Assembly: GCF_002933345.1 (NCBI RefSeq)
Contig: NZ_PDKR01000002.1
Coordinates: forward strand, 62,001-126,000
Origin: Candidatus Pantoea edessiphila
Lineage (GTDB): Bacteria > Pseudomonadota > Gammaproteobacteria > Enterobacterales > Enterobacteriaceae
Direction of reading: 5' to 3'
Length of the DNA: 64,000 nt
A program made the position numbers and the translations under genes. Within the stretch, counting starts at the first letter, position 1. Each line of letters opens with the position of its first letter. Of this stretch, positions 1 through 9,115 are shown piece by piece. Below the pieces are notes generated by a model that did no database searches, was not told the DNA's origin, and saw only the letters and a list, made by a program, of their open reading frames with translations.

Positions 1-1585
1 TATATCAGAAGGGACTGTTATCAGCAATAAAATTGATCGCGATAAAAGTTTAATTAAAGGTATTGTTGATTTGAATAACGTAGTGATGTTAAACATTTCT
101 GGCTCAAAATTAAAAAATGTAGCTGGTATGTTATCACATATAATAAACAGTCTTTCAAAATCTGGTATTTTTATATTTTCATTTATGGTTCATTACCAGG
201 AAACTAATATTAGTTTTTGTGTATTAGAAAGTGACCTAAAATTTATTCAACAAACTCTTAAAAAAGAATTAAAATTCGAACTGCAAAATAAGTTACTTAA
301 TCCTATTATAACAACTAAAAATCTAACGATGATTTCAGTGATAGGTAATGGTATATGCAGTGTTAAAGGGTTATGTAACAAAGTACTTTCACCATTGACA
401 CGTGCCAATATTGATATTATATCAGTTTTACTGAATTCGTCTGGAAACTCAATTTCAATTATTTTGAAGAAAAATAAAGTTACAAATTTAATTAAACTAA
501 TATACCGATCATTATTTATTAATAATAAGATAATTGAGCTATTCATAATTGGAATTGGAGGAGTAGGAAATGCTTTATTGAAGCAAATAGCTCAGCAACA
601 AAAATACTTAAAGCAAGAAAAAAATATAAAAATATGTGTTTGTGGAATAGCTAACTCTCAACAGATTCTAATTAATTTAGAAGGGATTGATTTAAATAAT
701 TGGAGATTAGATTTTTCAAAAACTAATAAAATATTTGATACTAATCACTTAATATCTTTAATTAATCAAAATCATATGCTAAATCCAGTTATTGTAGACT
801 GCACTGCTAGTGAAGAAATTGCTAATAAATATATAAATTTTTTATCAAACGGTTTTCATATAGTAACATCAAATAAAAAAGCTAATACTTCTTCTTGGGA
901 TTACTATAAAAAAATACGTAATATTACTAATAATTCTAACTGTAAATTTCTGTATGAAACTAATGTAGGAGCAGGTCTTCCAGTAATTGAAAATCTAAAA
1001 AATTTATTAAATAGCGGGGATGAATTGATAAAATTTTCTGGAATTTTATCGGGTTCCCTTTCTTTTATTTTTGGTAAATTAGATGAAGGCTTTTCTATAT
1101 CAGAGGCAACTAGTATGGCACGTAAAATGGGTTATACAGAGCCAAATCCTATAGAAGACCTTAGTGGTATGGATGTAGCTCGCAAATTACTAATTATAGC
1201 TCGAGAATTAGGATATAAATTAGAGTTAGAAGATATAAATATTGAACCATTATTACCAAATGATATTGATCATATTAATGATATTGACAATTTTATGAAA
1301 TATTTATCATCATTTAATGAATTATTTAAAAATAGAGTATCTAAAGCTCATACTTGTAATAAAGTCTTAAGATTTGTTGGTACTATTGAAAAAGGAGGTA
1401 TATGTAAAGTGAAAATTGATGAAGTGGGGGAAAATAATCCACTTTATAAAATTAAAAATGGTGAAAATGCATTAGCATTTTATAGTCGTTATTATCAGCC
1501 AATTCCATTGGTTTTACGAGGATACGGAGCTGGTAATGATGTAACAGCGGCTGGAGTTTTTGCTGATTTACTTCGTACTTTATAA
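1..1585 (+). CDS. thrA: Bifunctional aspartokinase I / homoserine dehydrogenase I, C-terminal part (cut by window start)
   Basis: Phosphorylates aspartate and reduces aspartate semialdehyde to homoserine in the threonine branch. The frame is open from base 2, so the gene enters from the left. About 527 residues are visible, and the E. coli enzyme has 820, so most of the kinase domain lies outside. What remains is the paired ACT regulatory region (MLNISGSKL and MISVIGNGI stretches), then homoserine dehydrogenase with the nucleotide-binding loop IGIGGVGNALL, the NPVIVDCTA and NVGAGLPVIENL blocks, and the end GNDVTAAGVFADLLRTL. The protein stops about five residues before the E. coli end. A TTG at 71 is internal, not a start. 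thrB follows after 26 bp. Confidence 0.97.
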   Translation, partial: ISEGTVISNKIDRDKSLIKGIVDLNNVVMLNISGSKLKNVAGMLSHIINSLSKSGIFIFSFMVHYQETNISFCVLESDLKFIQQTLKKELKFELQNKLLNPIITTKNLTMISVIGNGICSVKGLCNKVLSPLTRANIDIISVLLNSSGNSISIILKKNKVTNLIKLIYRSLFINNKIIELFIIGIGGVGNALLKQIAQQQKYLKQEKNIKICVCGIANSQQILINLEGIDLNNWRLDFSKTNKIFDTNHLISLINQNHMLNPVIVDCTASEEIANKYINFLSNGFHIVTSNKKANTSSWDYYKKIRNITNNSNCKFLYETNVGAGLPVIENLKNLLNSGDELIKFSGILSGSLSFIFGKLDEGFSISEATSMARKMGYTEPNPIEDLSGMDVARKLLIIARELGYKLELEDINIEPLLPNDIDHINDIDNFMKYLSSFNELFKNRVSKAHTCNKVLRFVGTIEKGGICKVKIDEVGENNPLYKIKNGENALAFYSRYYQPIPLVLRGYGAGNDVTAAGVFADLLRTL

Positions 1586-1611
1586 TGAAATGAAAAGTTA
1601 GGATTTTAATA

Positions 1612-2541
1612 ATGGTAAAAATTTATGCGCCGGCATCTATTGGTAATGTTAATGTAGGATTTGATGTATTAGGTGCAGCACTTGCACCCATAGATGGTTC
1701 ATTATTAGGTGATTATGTTACCATTAAATCTTCTGATCACTTTAAATTAGTTAATGCTGGCATGTTTGCAAATAAGTTACCCACCATTGTAGAAAATAAT
1801 ATTATCTATCAATGCTGGAAGCATTTTTGCTTAAAAATTAATAAAATCATACCTGTCAGCATAATTTTAGAAAAAAATATGCCAATAGGATCAGGTTTAG
1901 GATCTAGCGCTTGTTCTATAGTAGCTGGTTTAGTAGCAATGAACGAATTTTGTGGTCAGATTCTTAGTAAGAATGAATTATTAATATTAATGGGCAATTT
2001 AGAGGGCTATATTTCAAACAGCACTCATTACGATAATGTAGCCCCATGTTTTTTAGGAGGGCTTCAACTTATTTTACAAGAAAATAATATTATAAGTCAG
2101 AATATACCTATTTTTAATGATTGGCTATGGGTTATATCATATCCAGGTATTAAAATATCCACTGCTCAAGCTCGTTCAATTTTACCAATAAAATATTCTA
2201 AAGAAGATTGTATTAAACATAGCCAGTTATTAGCTGGATTTATCCATGCTTGTTATACACATCAACCATACTTAGCTGCTAAATTAATGAGAGATATAAT
2301 AGCAGAACCCTATCGCGCTAAATTGTTACCAGATTTTCTAAAAATTAGAAAAAATTTACAAGAAATGGGCGCTATAGTATCTGGCATTTCTGGATCAGGT
2401 CCTACTATTTTTACCATATGTAATAAAATAAATATAGCTAATCAAATAGCAACTTGGCTAAAATATAATTATCTAAAAAATAAAGATGGTTTTGTTCGGA
2501 TTTGTAGGGTTGATAATTTAGGTGCACGCAGATTAGGATAG
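1612..2541 (+). CDS. thrB: Homoserine kinase
   Basis: Phosphorylates homoserine to O-phosphohomoserine, the substrate of ThrC. The protein is 309 residues against 310 in E. coli. It shows the GHMP-kinase ATP loop [12 protein letters not shown] near residue 90 and the C-terminal glycine motif [10 protein letters not shown]. The start MVKIYAPAS matches the family N-terminus, so ATG at 1612 is secure, although no strong Shine-Dalgarno is visible. It lies between thrA and thrC with only 4 bp before thrC, so the three genes are almost certainly one transcript. Confidence 0.97.
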   Translation: MVKIYAPASIGNVNVGFDVLGAALAPIDGSLLGDYVTIKSSDHFKLVNAGMFANKLPTIVENNIIYQCWKHFCLKINKIIPVSIILEKNMPIGSGLGSSACSIVAGLVAMNEFCGQILSKNELLILMGNLEGYISNSTHYDNVAPCFLGGLQLILQENNIISQNIPIFNDWLWVISYPGIKISTAQARSILPIKYSKEDCIKHSQLLAGFIHACYTHQPYLAAKLMRDIIAEPYRAKLLPDFLKIRKNLQEMGAIVSGISGSGPTIFTICNKINIANQIATWLKYNYLKNKDGFVRICRVDNLGARRLG

Positions 2542-2545
2542 CCAT

Positions 2546-3838
2546 ATGAAATTATATAATATAATTGATAATAGTGAACAGGTTAGTTTTATTCAAGCAA
2601 CTAAAAAAGGTTTAGGATCTAAACAAGGATTGTTTTTTCCTATGGAACTCCCCGAATTAAATTCTGATACTATTGATAGTTTATTAAGAATGGATTTTAT
2701 AAGTCGAAGTTGTGAACTCATTTTATCTTATGTTGGTGATGAGATAGTCTCTAATGATCTAAAAAATTGTGTTAAAAAAGCATTTTCTTTTCCTGTTCCA
2801 ATAAAATATATATCCAATAACATTTCTTGTGTTGAACTATTTCATGGTCCAACATTAGCATTCAAAGATTTTGGTGGCCGATTTATGGCACAGGTATTAT
2901 CAAATATTATTGATCAAGATGAAAAAATTACTATTTTGACTGCAACTTCTGGAGATACTGGAGCAGCTATATCACATGCATTTCATGGTATGAAAAATAT
3001 ACGAGTTGTAATTTTATATCCAAAACATAAAATTAGTACTTTACAAGAAAAGCTATTTTGTACTATAGGTGATAACATTGAAACAATTGCTGTAGAAAGT
3101 GATTTTGATACTTGTCAATCTTTAGTGAAGATGGCATTTAATGATATAAAATTGAAAAAATTAATTTCTTTGAATTCAGCAAATTCCATCAATATCAGTC
3201 GTCTTTTAGCACAAATTTGTTATTATTTTGAGGCTGTATCTCATTTTCCTAAAGAAATACGTAATAAATTAGTAGTGTCCGTACCAAGTGGAAATTTTGG
3301 AAATTTAACTGCTGGTTTTTTAGCAAAGTCTCTTGGCTTACCAATAAAACGTTTTATAGCAGCTACTAATATTAATGATACTATACCTAGGTTTTTAAAA
3401 AGTGGCATATGGAATCCAAAAAAAACTGTCTCAACTATATCAAATGCAATGGATGTTAGTCATCCAAACAATTGGTCTAGAATAGAAGAAATATTTTCTC
3501 GTAAATCTTGGAAATTAAAAGATTTAGCGTATGGTTCAGTACGAGATGAAATTACTAATTCATCAATGTATGAGCTTGCAAAGCTTGGTTATATCTCGGA
3601 ACCTCATTCTACTATAGCTTGGCATGTATTACGTAATAATTTAAAAAATGATGAATACGGTTTATTTCTTAGTACTGCTCATCCGGCTAAATTTCAAGAT
3701 ATAGTAGAAAAAGCTACAGGTAAAAAAATAATATTACCTTATGCATTATCTAAATGTAGCACACTTCCTACACTATCTTATAGTATAAGGCCAAAATATA
3801 AGATATTACGTGATTTTTTACTAAGACAATCAAAATAA
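2546..3838 (+). CDS. thrC: Threonine synthase
   Basis: PLP enzyme that converts O-phosphohomoserine to threonine, the last step of the pathway. The protein is 430 residues, close to the 428 of E. coli. Visible family blocks are FHGPTLAFKDFGGRFM, which carries the PLP lysine near residue 108, ATSGDTGAAI, the phosphate-cup loop VPSGNFGNLTAG, and STAHPAKF near the end. It closes the thrABC operon. Threonine is an essential amino acid for insects, so retention of the complete branch fits a nutritional symbiont (inference). Confidence 0.97.
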   Translation: MKLYNIIDNSEQVSFIQATKKGLGSKQGLFFPMELPELNSDTIDSLLRMDFISRSCELILSYVGDEIVSNDLKNCVKKAFSFPVPIKYISNNISCVELFHGPTLAFKDFGGRFMAQVLSNIIDQDEKITILTATSGDTGAAISHAFHGMKNIRVVILYPKHKISTLQEKLFCTIGDNIETIAVESDFDTCQSLVKMAFNDIKLKKLISLNSANSINISRLLAQICYYFEAVSHFPKEIRNKLVVSVPSGNFGNLTAGFLAKSLGLPIKRFIAATNINDTIPRFLKSGIWNPKKTVSTISNAMDVSHPNNWSRIEEIFSRKSWKLKDLAYGSVRDEITNSSMYELAKLGYISEPHSTIAWHVLRNNLKNDEYGLFLSTAHPAKFQDIVEKATGKKIILPYALSKCSTLPTLSYSIRPKYKILRDFLLRQSK

Positions 3839-4354
3839 ATTTCTTCCTAGAAAGAAAAAATGAAAATTAATCTTAATGTATTAATTTATTGCAGATATAT
3901 TTAACTATATATTTTTCAAAAACTTAATAAATCACAAATAAAATATTAAGTATTAATGACAATTTTATATTTTTAATCATATTTCAAATATTATCTATTT
4001 GAGATAAAAATTCCTTTAAAAAAAACGTGATTGAAGTGTATAATTACTCTAAATAACTTATTAATATATAAGATATGGTGAAATTATTTAGATGATTGAA
4101 ATTATGAAAATATAGTATTAATAAAAACTTCAAAATTTGTTTTGTCTTTAATATTTATTAAAAATCACGTAAATATAAAAATATTTTTTTAGATCAACCC
4201 TTGATGCTTATGTAACCGACCCCCATGTACCTGTCATTAGATGTTGTGAAACCAATGCAAAAAAAGGCTAGTTTAGGTTGAAAGTTAGTGACCTGACCTT
4301 ATAGGGCTCACAATCCAATTTGATATTTGAAAAAATTAAGGAGGAGACGTTTAG
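3839..4354. other. Intergenic region thrC-dnaK holding the dnaK promoter and leader
   Basis: There is no coding sequence. The first 350 bp are very AT-rich with only weak dyads. The last 150 bp are visibly richer in GC, with the heat-shock promoter at 4198-4226 and a leader of roughly 120 nt. In E. coli the yaaX-yaaA-yaaJ-talB-mog-satP block lies between thrC and dnaK, and all of it is absent here. Confidence 0.8.
4198..4226 (+). promoter_or_regulatory. Sigma-32 (heat shock) promoter of dnaKJ
   Basis: CCCTTGAT (-35, 4198-4205) is followed after 14-15 nt by a C5 run and AT (-10, 4220-4226). This matches the known sigma-32 pattern CTTGAA then CCCCAT. It resembles the E. coli dnaK P1 promoter as I recall it, including the CGACCCC stretch. 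The cytosine run is striking in such AT-rich surroundings, which argues for selection. The dnaK start lies about 125 bp downstream, similar to E. coli. Confidence 0.85.
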
Positions 4355-6265
4355 ATGGGTAAGATTATTGGTATTGACCTAGGTACAACCAATTCTTGTG
4401 TAGCCATAATGGATGGAACACAGGTGCGTGTGTTAGAAAATGCTGAAGGTGATCGTACTACACCTTCTATTATCGCTTACACGCAGGATGCCGAAATTCT
4501 GGTCGGTCAACCGGCTAAACGTCAGGCAGTGACCAACCCACAAAACACCTTGTTTGCGATAAAACGTTTAATTGGTCGTAGGTTTCAAGATGAAGAAGTA
4601 CAACGTGATATTAAAATTATGCCTTATAAAATTACCAAAGCAGATAATGGTGATGCTTGGATAGAAGTGAAAGGACAAAAAATGGCTCCACCACAAATTT
4701 CTGCTGAAGTCTTAAAAAAAATGAAAAAAACAGCAGAGGATTTTCTTGGTGAATCTGTTAATGAAGCAGTTATAACTGTTCCTGCTTATTTTAATGATGC
4801 ACAACGCCAAGCAACAAAAGATGCAGGTAAAATTGCTGGTTTAGAGGTTAAAAGAATAATTAATGAACCTACAGCAGCAGCTTTAGCATATGGGTTAGAT
4901 AAAGCCAAAGGAAACCGAACTATTGCCGTTTATGATTTAGGTGGAGGAACATTTGATATTTCCGTTATTGAGATAGATGAAGTTGACGGTGAAAAAACTT
5001 TTGAAGTATTAGCAACTAATGGTGATACACATTTGGGTGGAGAAGATTTTGATAGCCGTTTGATAAATTATTTGGTAGCTGAATTTAAAAAAGACCAAGG
5101 GATTGATTTACATAAAGATCCATTGGCAATGCAACGTTTAAAAGAAGCGGCAGAAAAAGCAAAAATTGAACTTTCTTCTGTGCAACAAACTGATGTTAAT
5201 TTACCTTATATCACTGCTGATGCATCTGGACCAAAACATCTAAATATAAAATTAACTAGGGCAAAATTAGAATCATTGGTAGAGGATTTAGTGGATCGCT
5301 CTATTAAACCATTAAAAGTAGCTTTACAAGACGCTAATTTATCTATATCTGACATAAATGATGTAATTTTAGTGGGTGGGCAAACACGCATGCCTTTAGT
5401 TCAGTCAAAAGTGACTGAATTCTTCGGAAAAGAACCTCGAAAAGACGTCAATCCTGATGAAGCAGTTGCTGTTGGTGCAGCAGTACAGGGTGGAGTTTTA
5501 GGCGGAGATATTAAAGATGTACTTTTGTTAGATGTTACTCCTCTTTCATTAGGTATTGAGACTATGGGAGGTGTAATGACATCATTAATAAGTAAGAACA
5601 CTACAATACCAACCAAACATAGTCAAGTATTTTCTACTGCTGAAGATAATCAGTCTGCAGTTACTATTCATGTACTTCAGGGAGAACGTAAACGTGCTAA
5701 CGATAATAAATCTTTAGGACAATTTAACTTAGATGGCATACAGCCAGCACCTAGAGGGATGCCACAAATAGAAGTTACGTTTGATATTGATGCTGATGGC
5801 ATTTTGCATGTTTCTGCAAAAGATAAAAATAGTGGAAAAGAACAGAAAATAACTATTAAAGCTTCTTCTGGTTTAAACGATCAGGAAATAGAAAAAATGG
5901 TGCGTGATGCAGAAGCAAATGCTGAGTCTGATCGTAAATTTGAAGATTTAATTAAAGTACGTAATCAAGGTGACCAAATTATTCATAGTACTCGTAAGCA
6001 ACTTGATTTAATTGGTGAAAAAATATCTCCTGACGATAAAAGTATTATTAAAGCAGCTTTATCCAAACTTGAAGATGCTTTAAAAAGTGAAAATAAAATT
6101 GAAATTGAAAATAAGATTCAAGCGGTAATTGAAGTATCAAGCAAATTAATAGAAACAGCTCAACAATCTCATAATAGTGATATGAATGCAAATACTACAA
6201 CAGCAAAAAAAGACGACAATGTAGTAGATGCCGAATTTGAAGAAATTAAAGATAATAAAAAATAA
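4355..6265 (+). CDS. dnaK: Chaperone DnaK (Hsp70)
   Basis: ATP-driven cytoplasmic chaperone that works with DnaJ and GrpE. The protein is 636 residues (E. coli 638). It begins [18 protein letters not shown] and has the phosphate loops [10 protein letters not shown] and [10 protein letters not shown]. The linker [16 protein letters not shown] comes before the substrate-binding domain, and the end is [14 protein letters not shown]. The start has a strong ribosome site, AAGGAGGAG at 4337-4345, and the stretch GAGACGTTTAG before the ATG looks identical to the E. coli gene as I remember it. The gene is visibly richer in GC than its neighbours, as expected for a highly expressed gene. It is transcribed with dnaJ. 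Confidence 0.98.
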   Translation: MGKIIGIDLGTTNSCVAIMDGTQVRVLENAEGDRTTPSIIAYTQDAEILVGQPAKRQAVTNPQNTLFAIKRLIGRRFQDEEVQRDIKIMPYKITKADNGDAWIEVKGQKMAPPQISAEVLKKMKKTAEDFLGESVNEAVITVPAYFNDAQRQATKDAGKIAGLEVKRIINEPTAAALAYGLDKAKGNRTIAVYDLGGGTFDISVIEIDEVDGEKTFEVLATNGDTHLGGEDFDSRLINYLVAEFKKDQGIDLHKDPLAMQRLKEAAEKAKIELSSVQQTDVNLPYITADASGPKHLNIKLTRAKLESLVEDLVDRSIKPLKVALQDANLSISDINDVILVGGQTRMPLVQSKVTEFFGKEPRKDVNPDEAVAVGAAVQGGVLGGDIKDVLLLDVTPLSLGIETMGGVMTSLISKNTTIPTKHSQVFSTAEDNQSAVTIHVLQGERKRANDNKSLGQFNLDGIQPAPRGMPQIEVTFDIDADGILHVSAKDKNSGKEQKITIKASSGLNDQEIEKMVRDAEANAESDRKFEDLIKVRNQGDQIIHSTRKQLDLIGEKISPDDKSIIKAALSKLEDALKSENKIEIENKIQAVIEVSSKLIETAQQSHNSDMNANTTTAKKDDNVVDAEFEEIKDNKK

Positions 6266-6313
6266 TCTTTTATAAAAACATCTTTAATTGATTAGATTAT
6301 TGTTTAATAAAAT

Positions 6314-6350
6314 TTTCACGGGCGTATAAAGTGATTTTACGCCCGTGAAA
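6314..6350 (+). repeat. Conserved hairpin between dnaK and dnaJ
   Basis: A perfect 13-bp stem, TTTCACGGGCGTA (6314-6326) and TACGCCCGTGAAA (6338-6350), with an 11-nt loop. The CACGGGCG/CGCCCGTG core also occurs in the E. coli dnaK-dnaJ spacer as I recall it. No T-run follows on the plus strand, so it looks more like an mRNA processing or stability element than a full terminator. It may set the DnaK to DnaJ ratio (inference). Confidence 0.75.
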
Positions 6351-6375
6351 TATATTAAGGTAAGGATTGTGAAAA

Positions 6376-7497
6376 ATGGCGAAAAAAGATTTCTATGAAA
6401 CTTTAGGTATTGATAAGTCAGCTGATGAACGTGAAATTAAAAAGGCTTATAAACGACTAGCAATGAAATTTCATCCTGATCGCAATCCTGGTGATAAAAA
6501 GGCAGAAGCAAAATTTAAAGACATCAAGGAAGCGTATGAAATTTTAACGGATTCAAATAAAAGAGCAGCTTACGACCAATACGGTCATTCTGCTTTTGAA
6601 AGAGTCAATATGGGTGGTGGCAATACGACAGATTTTAGTGATATTTTTGGTGACGTTTTTGGTGATATTTTTGGTAACAGTCGTCGTCAGCAAAGATCAT
6701 CTAGGGGTTCAGATTTACGTTATAACCTAGAACTTACTCTTGAAGAAGTGGTATTAGGTGTAACAAAAGAAATTTACATCCCTACATTAGTTGCATGTAA
6801 ATTATGTCGTGGAAGTGGAACAAAGATAGGAACTAAACCTCAAACATGTAATACTTGTCATGGTTCTGGTCAAATTCAAATGCGTCAAGGTTTTTTTACA
6901 GTTCAACAATCATGTCCTACTTGTCATGGTTCTGGTTCTATTATTAAAAATCCTTGTAATATTTGTCATGGTCATGGTCGTATTGAAAAATCTAAAACTT
7001 TATCAGTAAAAATACCAGGAGGAGTAGACACAGGGGACCGAATTCGTTTAAGCGGTGAGGGAGAAGCAGGTAAAAATGGAGCTCAAGCAGGAGATTTATA
7101 TGTTCAGATATCAGTAAAAAAACATTCAATTTTTGAACGAGAAGATAATAATTTATATTGTGAAGTACCAATAAATTTTGCAATGGCAGCGTTAGGAGGT
7201 GAAATTGAAGTTCCTACTTTAAATGGTAGAGTGAAACTAAAAATACCTTATGAAACACAAACTGGTAAGTTGTTTCGAGTACGTGGAAGAGGAGTTAAAT
7301 CGGTTCGCAATGGCGTAGTAGGTGACTTATTGTGTAGAATTGTAGTAGAAACCCCTGTTAACCTTAATGAGATACAAAAACAATTACTTTCACAATTAGA
7401 AAAAAGCTTTGGTGGACCTACTGGGGAACGCAACAGTCCAAGATCTAAACGTTTCTTCGATGGAGTAAAGAAATTTTTTGAAGACCTAACCAAATAA
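6376..7497 (+). CDS. dnaJ: Co-chaperone DnaJ (Hsp40)
   Basis: Stimulates the DnaK ATPase and delivers unfolded clients. The protein is 373 residues (E. coli 376). The J domain covers residues 1-70 with HPD at 33-35. A short Gly/Phe-rich segment with [11 protein letters not shown] follows. Then come four zinc-binding CxxCxGxG repeats ([32 protein letters not shown]) and the C-terminal substrate domain. All eight cysteines are present. The start is ATG after TAAGGATTGTGAAA. It follows dnaK by 110 bp across the hairpin, and the stop is 97 bp from the end of the convergent rpsT. Confidence 0.98.
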   Translation: MAKKDFYETLGIDKSADEREIKKAYKRLAMKFHPDRNPGDKKAEAKFKDIKEAYEILTDSNKRAAYDQYGHSAFERVNMGGGNTTDFSDIFGDVFGDIFGNSRRQQRSSRGSDLRYNLELTLEEVVLGVTKEIYIPTLVACKLCRGSGTKIGTKPQTCNTCHGSGQIQMRQGFFTVQQSCPTCHGSGSIIKNPCNICHGHGRIEKSKTLSVKIPGGVDTGDRIRLSGEGEAGKNGAQAGDLYVQISVKKHSIFEREDNNLYCEVPINFAMAALGGEIEVPTLNGRVKLKIPYETQTGKLFRVRGRGVKSVRNGVVGDLLCRIVVETPVNLNEIQKQLLSQLEKSFGGPTGERNSPRSKRFFDGVKKFFEDLTK

Positions 7498-7594
7498 ATA
7501 TATGAGTAAATTTGCTTAAAAATTTACTTAATAAAATATTATTTAATAAAAACATCCTAATATCAATAACATATAATGTTTTAGTTTTTAATCT

Positions 7595-7864
7595 TCATCC
7601 TTTTTGCATCTTATTTATTTGTGCAATTAATCTAGATTTATATCGGGCAGCTCGATTTTTACAAATTAATCCCTTAGATGCTTGTCTATCAACTATTGGT
7701 TGCATTTTATTAAATGCGTTTTGCGCGATAATTTTATCTCCTGAAGATATAGCTAAATAAACTTTTTTAATAAAAGTTCGTATCATAGAACGACAACTAG
7801 AATTAAATTTACGACGTTTTTCAGATGTAAAAGTTCTCTTTTTAGCTGATGGAGTATTTGCCAA
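7595..7864 (-). CDS. rpsT: 30S ribosomal protein S20, UUG start
   Basis: Primary binding protein of 16S rRNA in the small subunit. Reading from TTG at 7864-7862 gives 89 residues beginning [11 protein letters not shown], aligned to E. coli MANIKSAKKR (87 residues). Conserved blocks are [11 protein letters not shown] and [14 protein letters not shown]. The frame stays open for 18 more codons upstream to an ATG at 7918, but that ATG lies inside the promoter and has no family match. TTTAGGAAA sits about 9 nt before the TTG. E. coli rpsT also starts with UUG, a feature tied to its translational control, so the rare start seems conserved. Confidence 0.95.
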   Translation of the reverse strand: MANTPSAKKRTFTSEKRRKFNSSCRSMIRTFIKKVYLAISSGDKIIAQNAFNKMQPIVDRQASKGLICKNRAARYKSRLIAQINKMQKG

Positions 7865-7907
7865 AATTTTATTTCCTAAAATTAGTGTATACAAAAGCAC
7901 GAACTCA

Positions 7908-7935
7908 ATTATCCACATAATATATTTTTTGTCAA
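7908..7935 (-). promoter_or_regulatory. Sigma-70 promoter of rpsT
   Basis: On the minus strand there is a perfect TTGACA (7935-7930), a 16-nt spacer, then GATAAT (7913-7908). The predicted transcript would start near 7900, giving a leader of roughly 35-40 nt before the TTG start. A full-consensus -35 next to a ribosomal protein gene is convincing even in AT-rich DNA. Confidence 0.75.
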
Positions 7936-8156
7936 CATGTTTTCTCTTTAAAAATTTAAATATTATTATTTTTGATGAAATTTAAATTTTATAATAATTG
8001 ATATTCATAAATGCTCTTAACGAGTATATATTTTATATTAAATATAAAATCAAAATCTAATTAAGAATGTATATTCTATGTTAATATATAACTACATAAT
8101 TTATATTATATTTTTGTTTTATTCTGATTTTAATCACCATCAATTTAGAGTTTATT

Positions 8157-9092
8157 ATGAATTTAATCCGCGGTATTCATAACATTAAGAAAAATCATTA
8201 CGGTTGTGTTCTAACAATTGGAAATTTTGATGGTGTTCATTTAGGCCATCAATCTTTATTACTCAAATTAAAAAAAGAAGGGATGAAATATAACTTACCA
8301 GTAATGGTAATGTTATTTGAACCACAAACTCTTGAATTATTTAATGGAAAAAACGCACCAGCACGTTTAACATCTCTACGGGAAAAATTAAAATATTTAT
8401 CGGAAATAGGAGTGGATAATGTACTTTGTGCTCGTTTTAATCGTCATTTAGCCATGTTACCAGCATATCGTTTTATTTCTGACTTATTAATTAATAAATT
8501 AGGTGTTAAATATTTAGCTATAGGTAATGATTTTCGTTTTGGTGCAGGAGGTAAAGGAAATTTTAATTTATTAAAAAAAGCTAGTAATAAATACAACTTT
8601 AATGTAGATATAATTAAAACACTGTATGATGGTATAAATAAAATCAGTAGTACAGCAATACGTGATGCTCTTGCTAATGATAATTTAATTCTAGCAGAAT
8701 ATTGGTTAGGTCGTCCTTTTATTATTTCTGGTAGAGTAATACATGGTAATAAATTAGGACAAGAGTTGGGTTTTCCTACTGCAAATATCAATTTATGTCG
8801 TAGAATATGTCCAGTTAAAGGAATTTTTATAGTTAAAGTACAAGGCGTTTCTTTAAAACCTATATACGGAGTGGCCAACATAGGAATTTGTCCGACTTTA
8901 AAAAAAATCTATCATCAAAGACTAGAAGTGCATTTATTTGATATAAATATAAATTTATATGGTAGATATATAGAAGTAATTTTAATACATAAGTTAAGAA
9001 ATGAAAGATGTTTTACATCTTTAGATTCATTAAAAAAACAAATTTCAAGAGATATAATAGCTGCGAAGCAACTATTATCGATGATAAAATAA
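8157..9092 (+). CDS. ribF: Bifunctional riboflavin kinase / FAD synthetase
   Basis: Converts riboflavin to FMN and then FAD. The protein is 311 residues (E. coli 313). The N-terminal nucleotidyltransferase domain shows TIGNFDGVHLGHQ near residue 20, and the C-terminal flavokinase domain shows GRVIHGNKLGQELGFPTANI. Order and strand are as in E. coli (rpsT divergent, ileS downstream), with ileS starting 23 bp after the stop. It supplies cofactors for the lipoamide dehydrogenase and acetohydroxyacid synthase encoded later in the window. Confidence 0.97.
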   Translation: MNLIRGIHNIKKNHYGCVLTIGNFDGVHLGHQSLLLKLKKEGMKYNLPVMVMLFEPQTLELFNGKNAPARLTSLREKLKYLSEIGVDNVLCARFNRHLAMLPAYRFISDLLINKLGVKYLAIGNDFRFGAGGKGNFNLLKKASNKYNFNVDIIKTLYDGINKISSTAIRDALANDNLILAEYWLGRPFIISGRVIHGNKLGQELGFPTANINLCRRICPVKGIFIVKVQGVSLKPIYGVANIGICPTLKKIYHQRLEVHLFDININLYGRYIEVILIHKLRNERCFTSLDSLKKQISRDIIAAKQLLSMIK

Positions 9093-9115
9093 TAAAAAAT
9101 GGAATGTAAAATATA

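Noticed and set aside
6314-6350. Rho-independent terminator of dnaK
   Set aside because: The stem is strong but no T-run follows on the plus strand, and dnaJ lies directly downstream; annotated as a hairpin instead.
7512-7760. 82-codon plus-strand frame after dnaJ
   Set aside because: It overlaps rpsT on the opposite strand, and the rpsT product is unmistakable.
7865-7918. N-terminal extension of S20 from ATG 7918
   Set aside because: The 18 extra residues do not resemble S20, and the ATG lies within the promoter; the TTG start fits the family.
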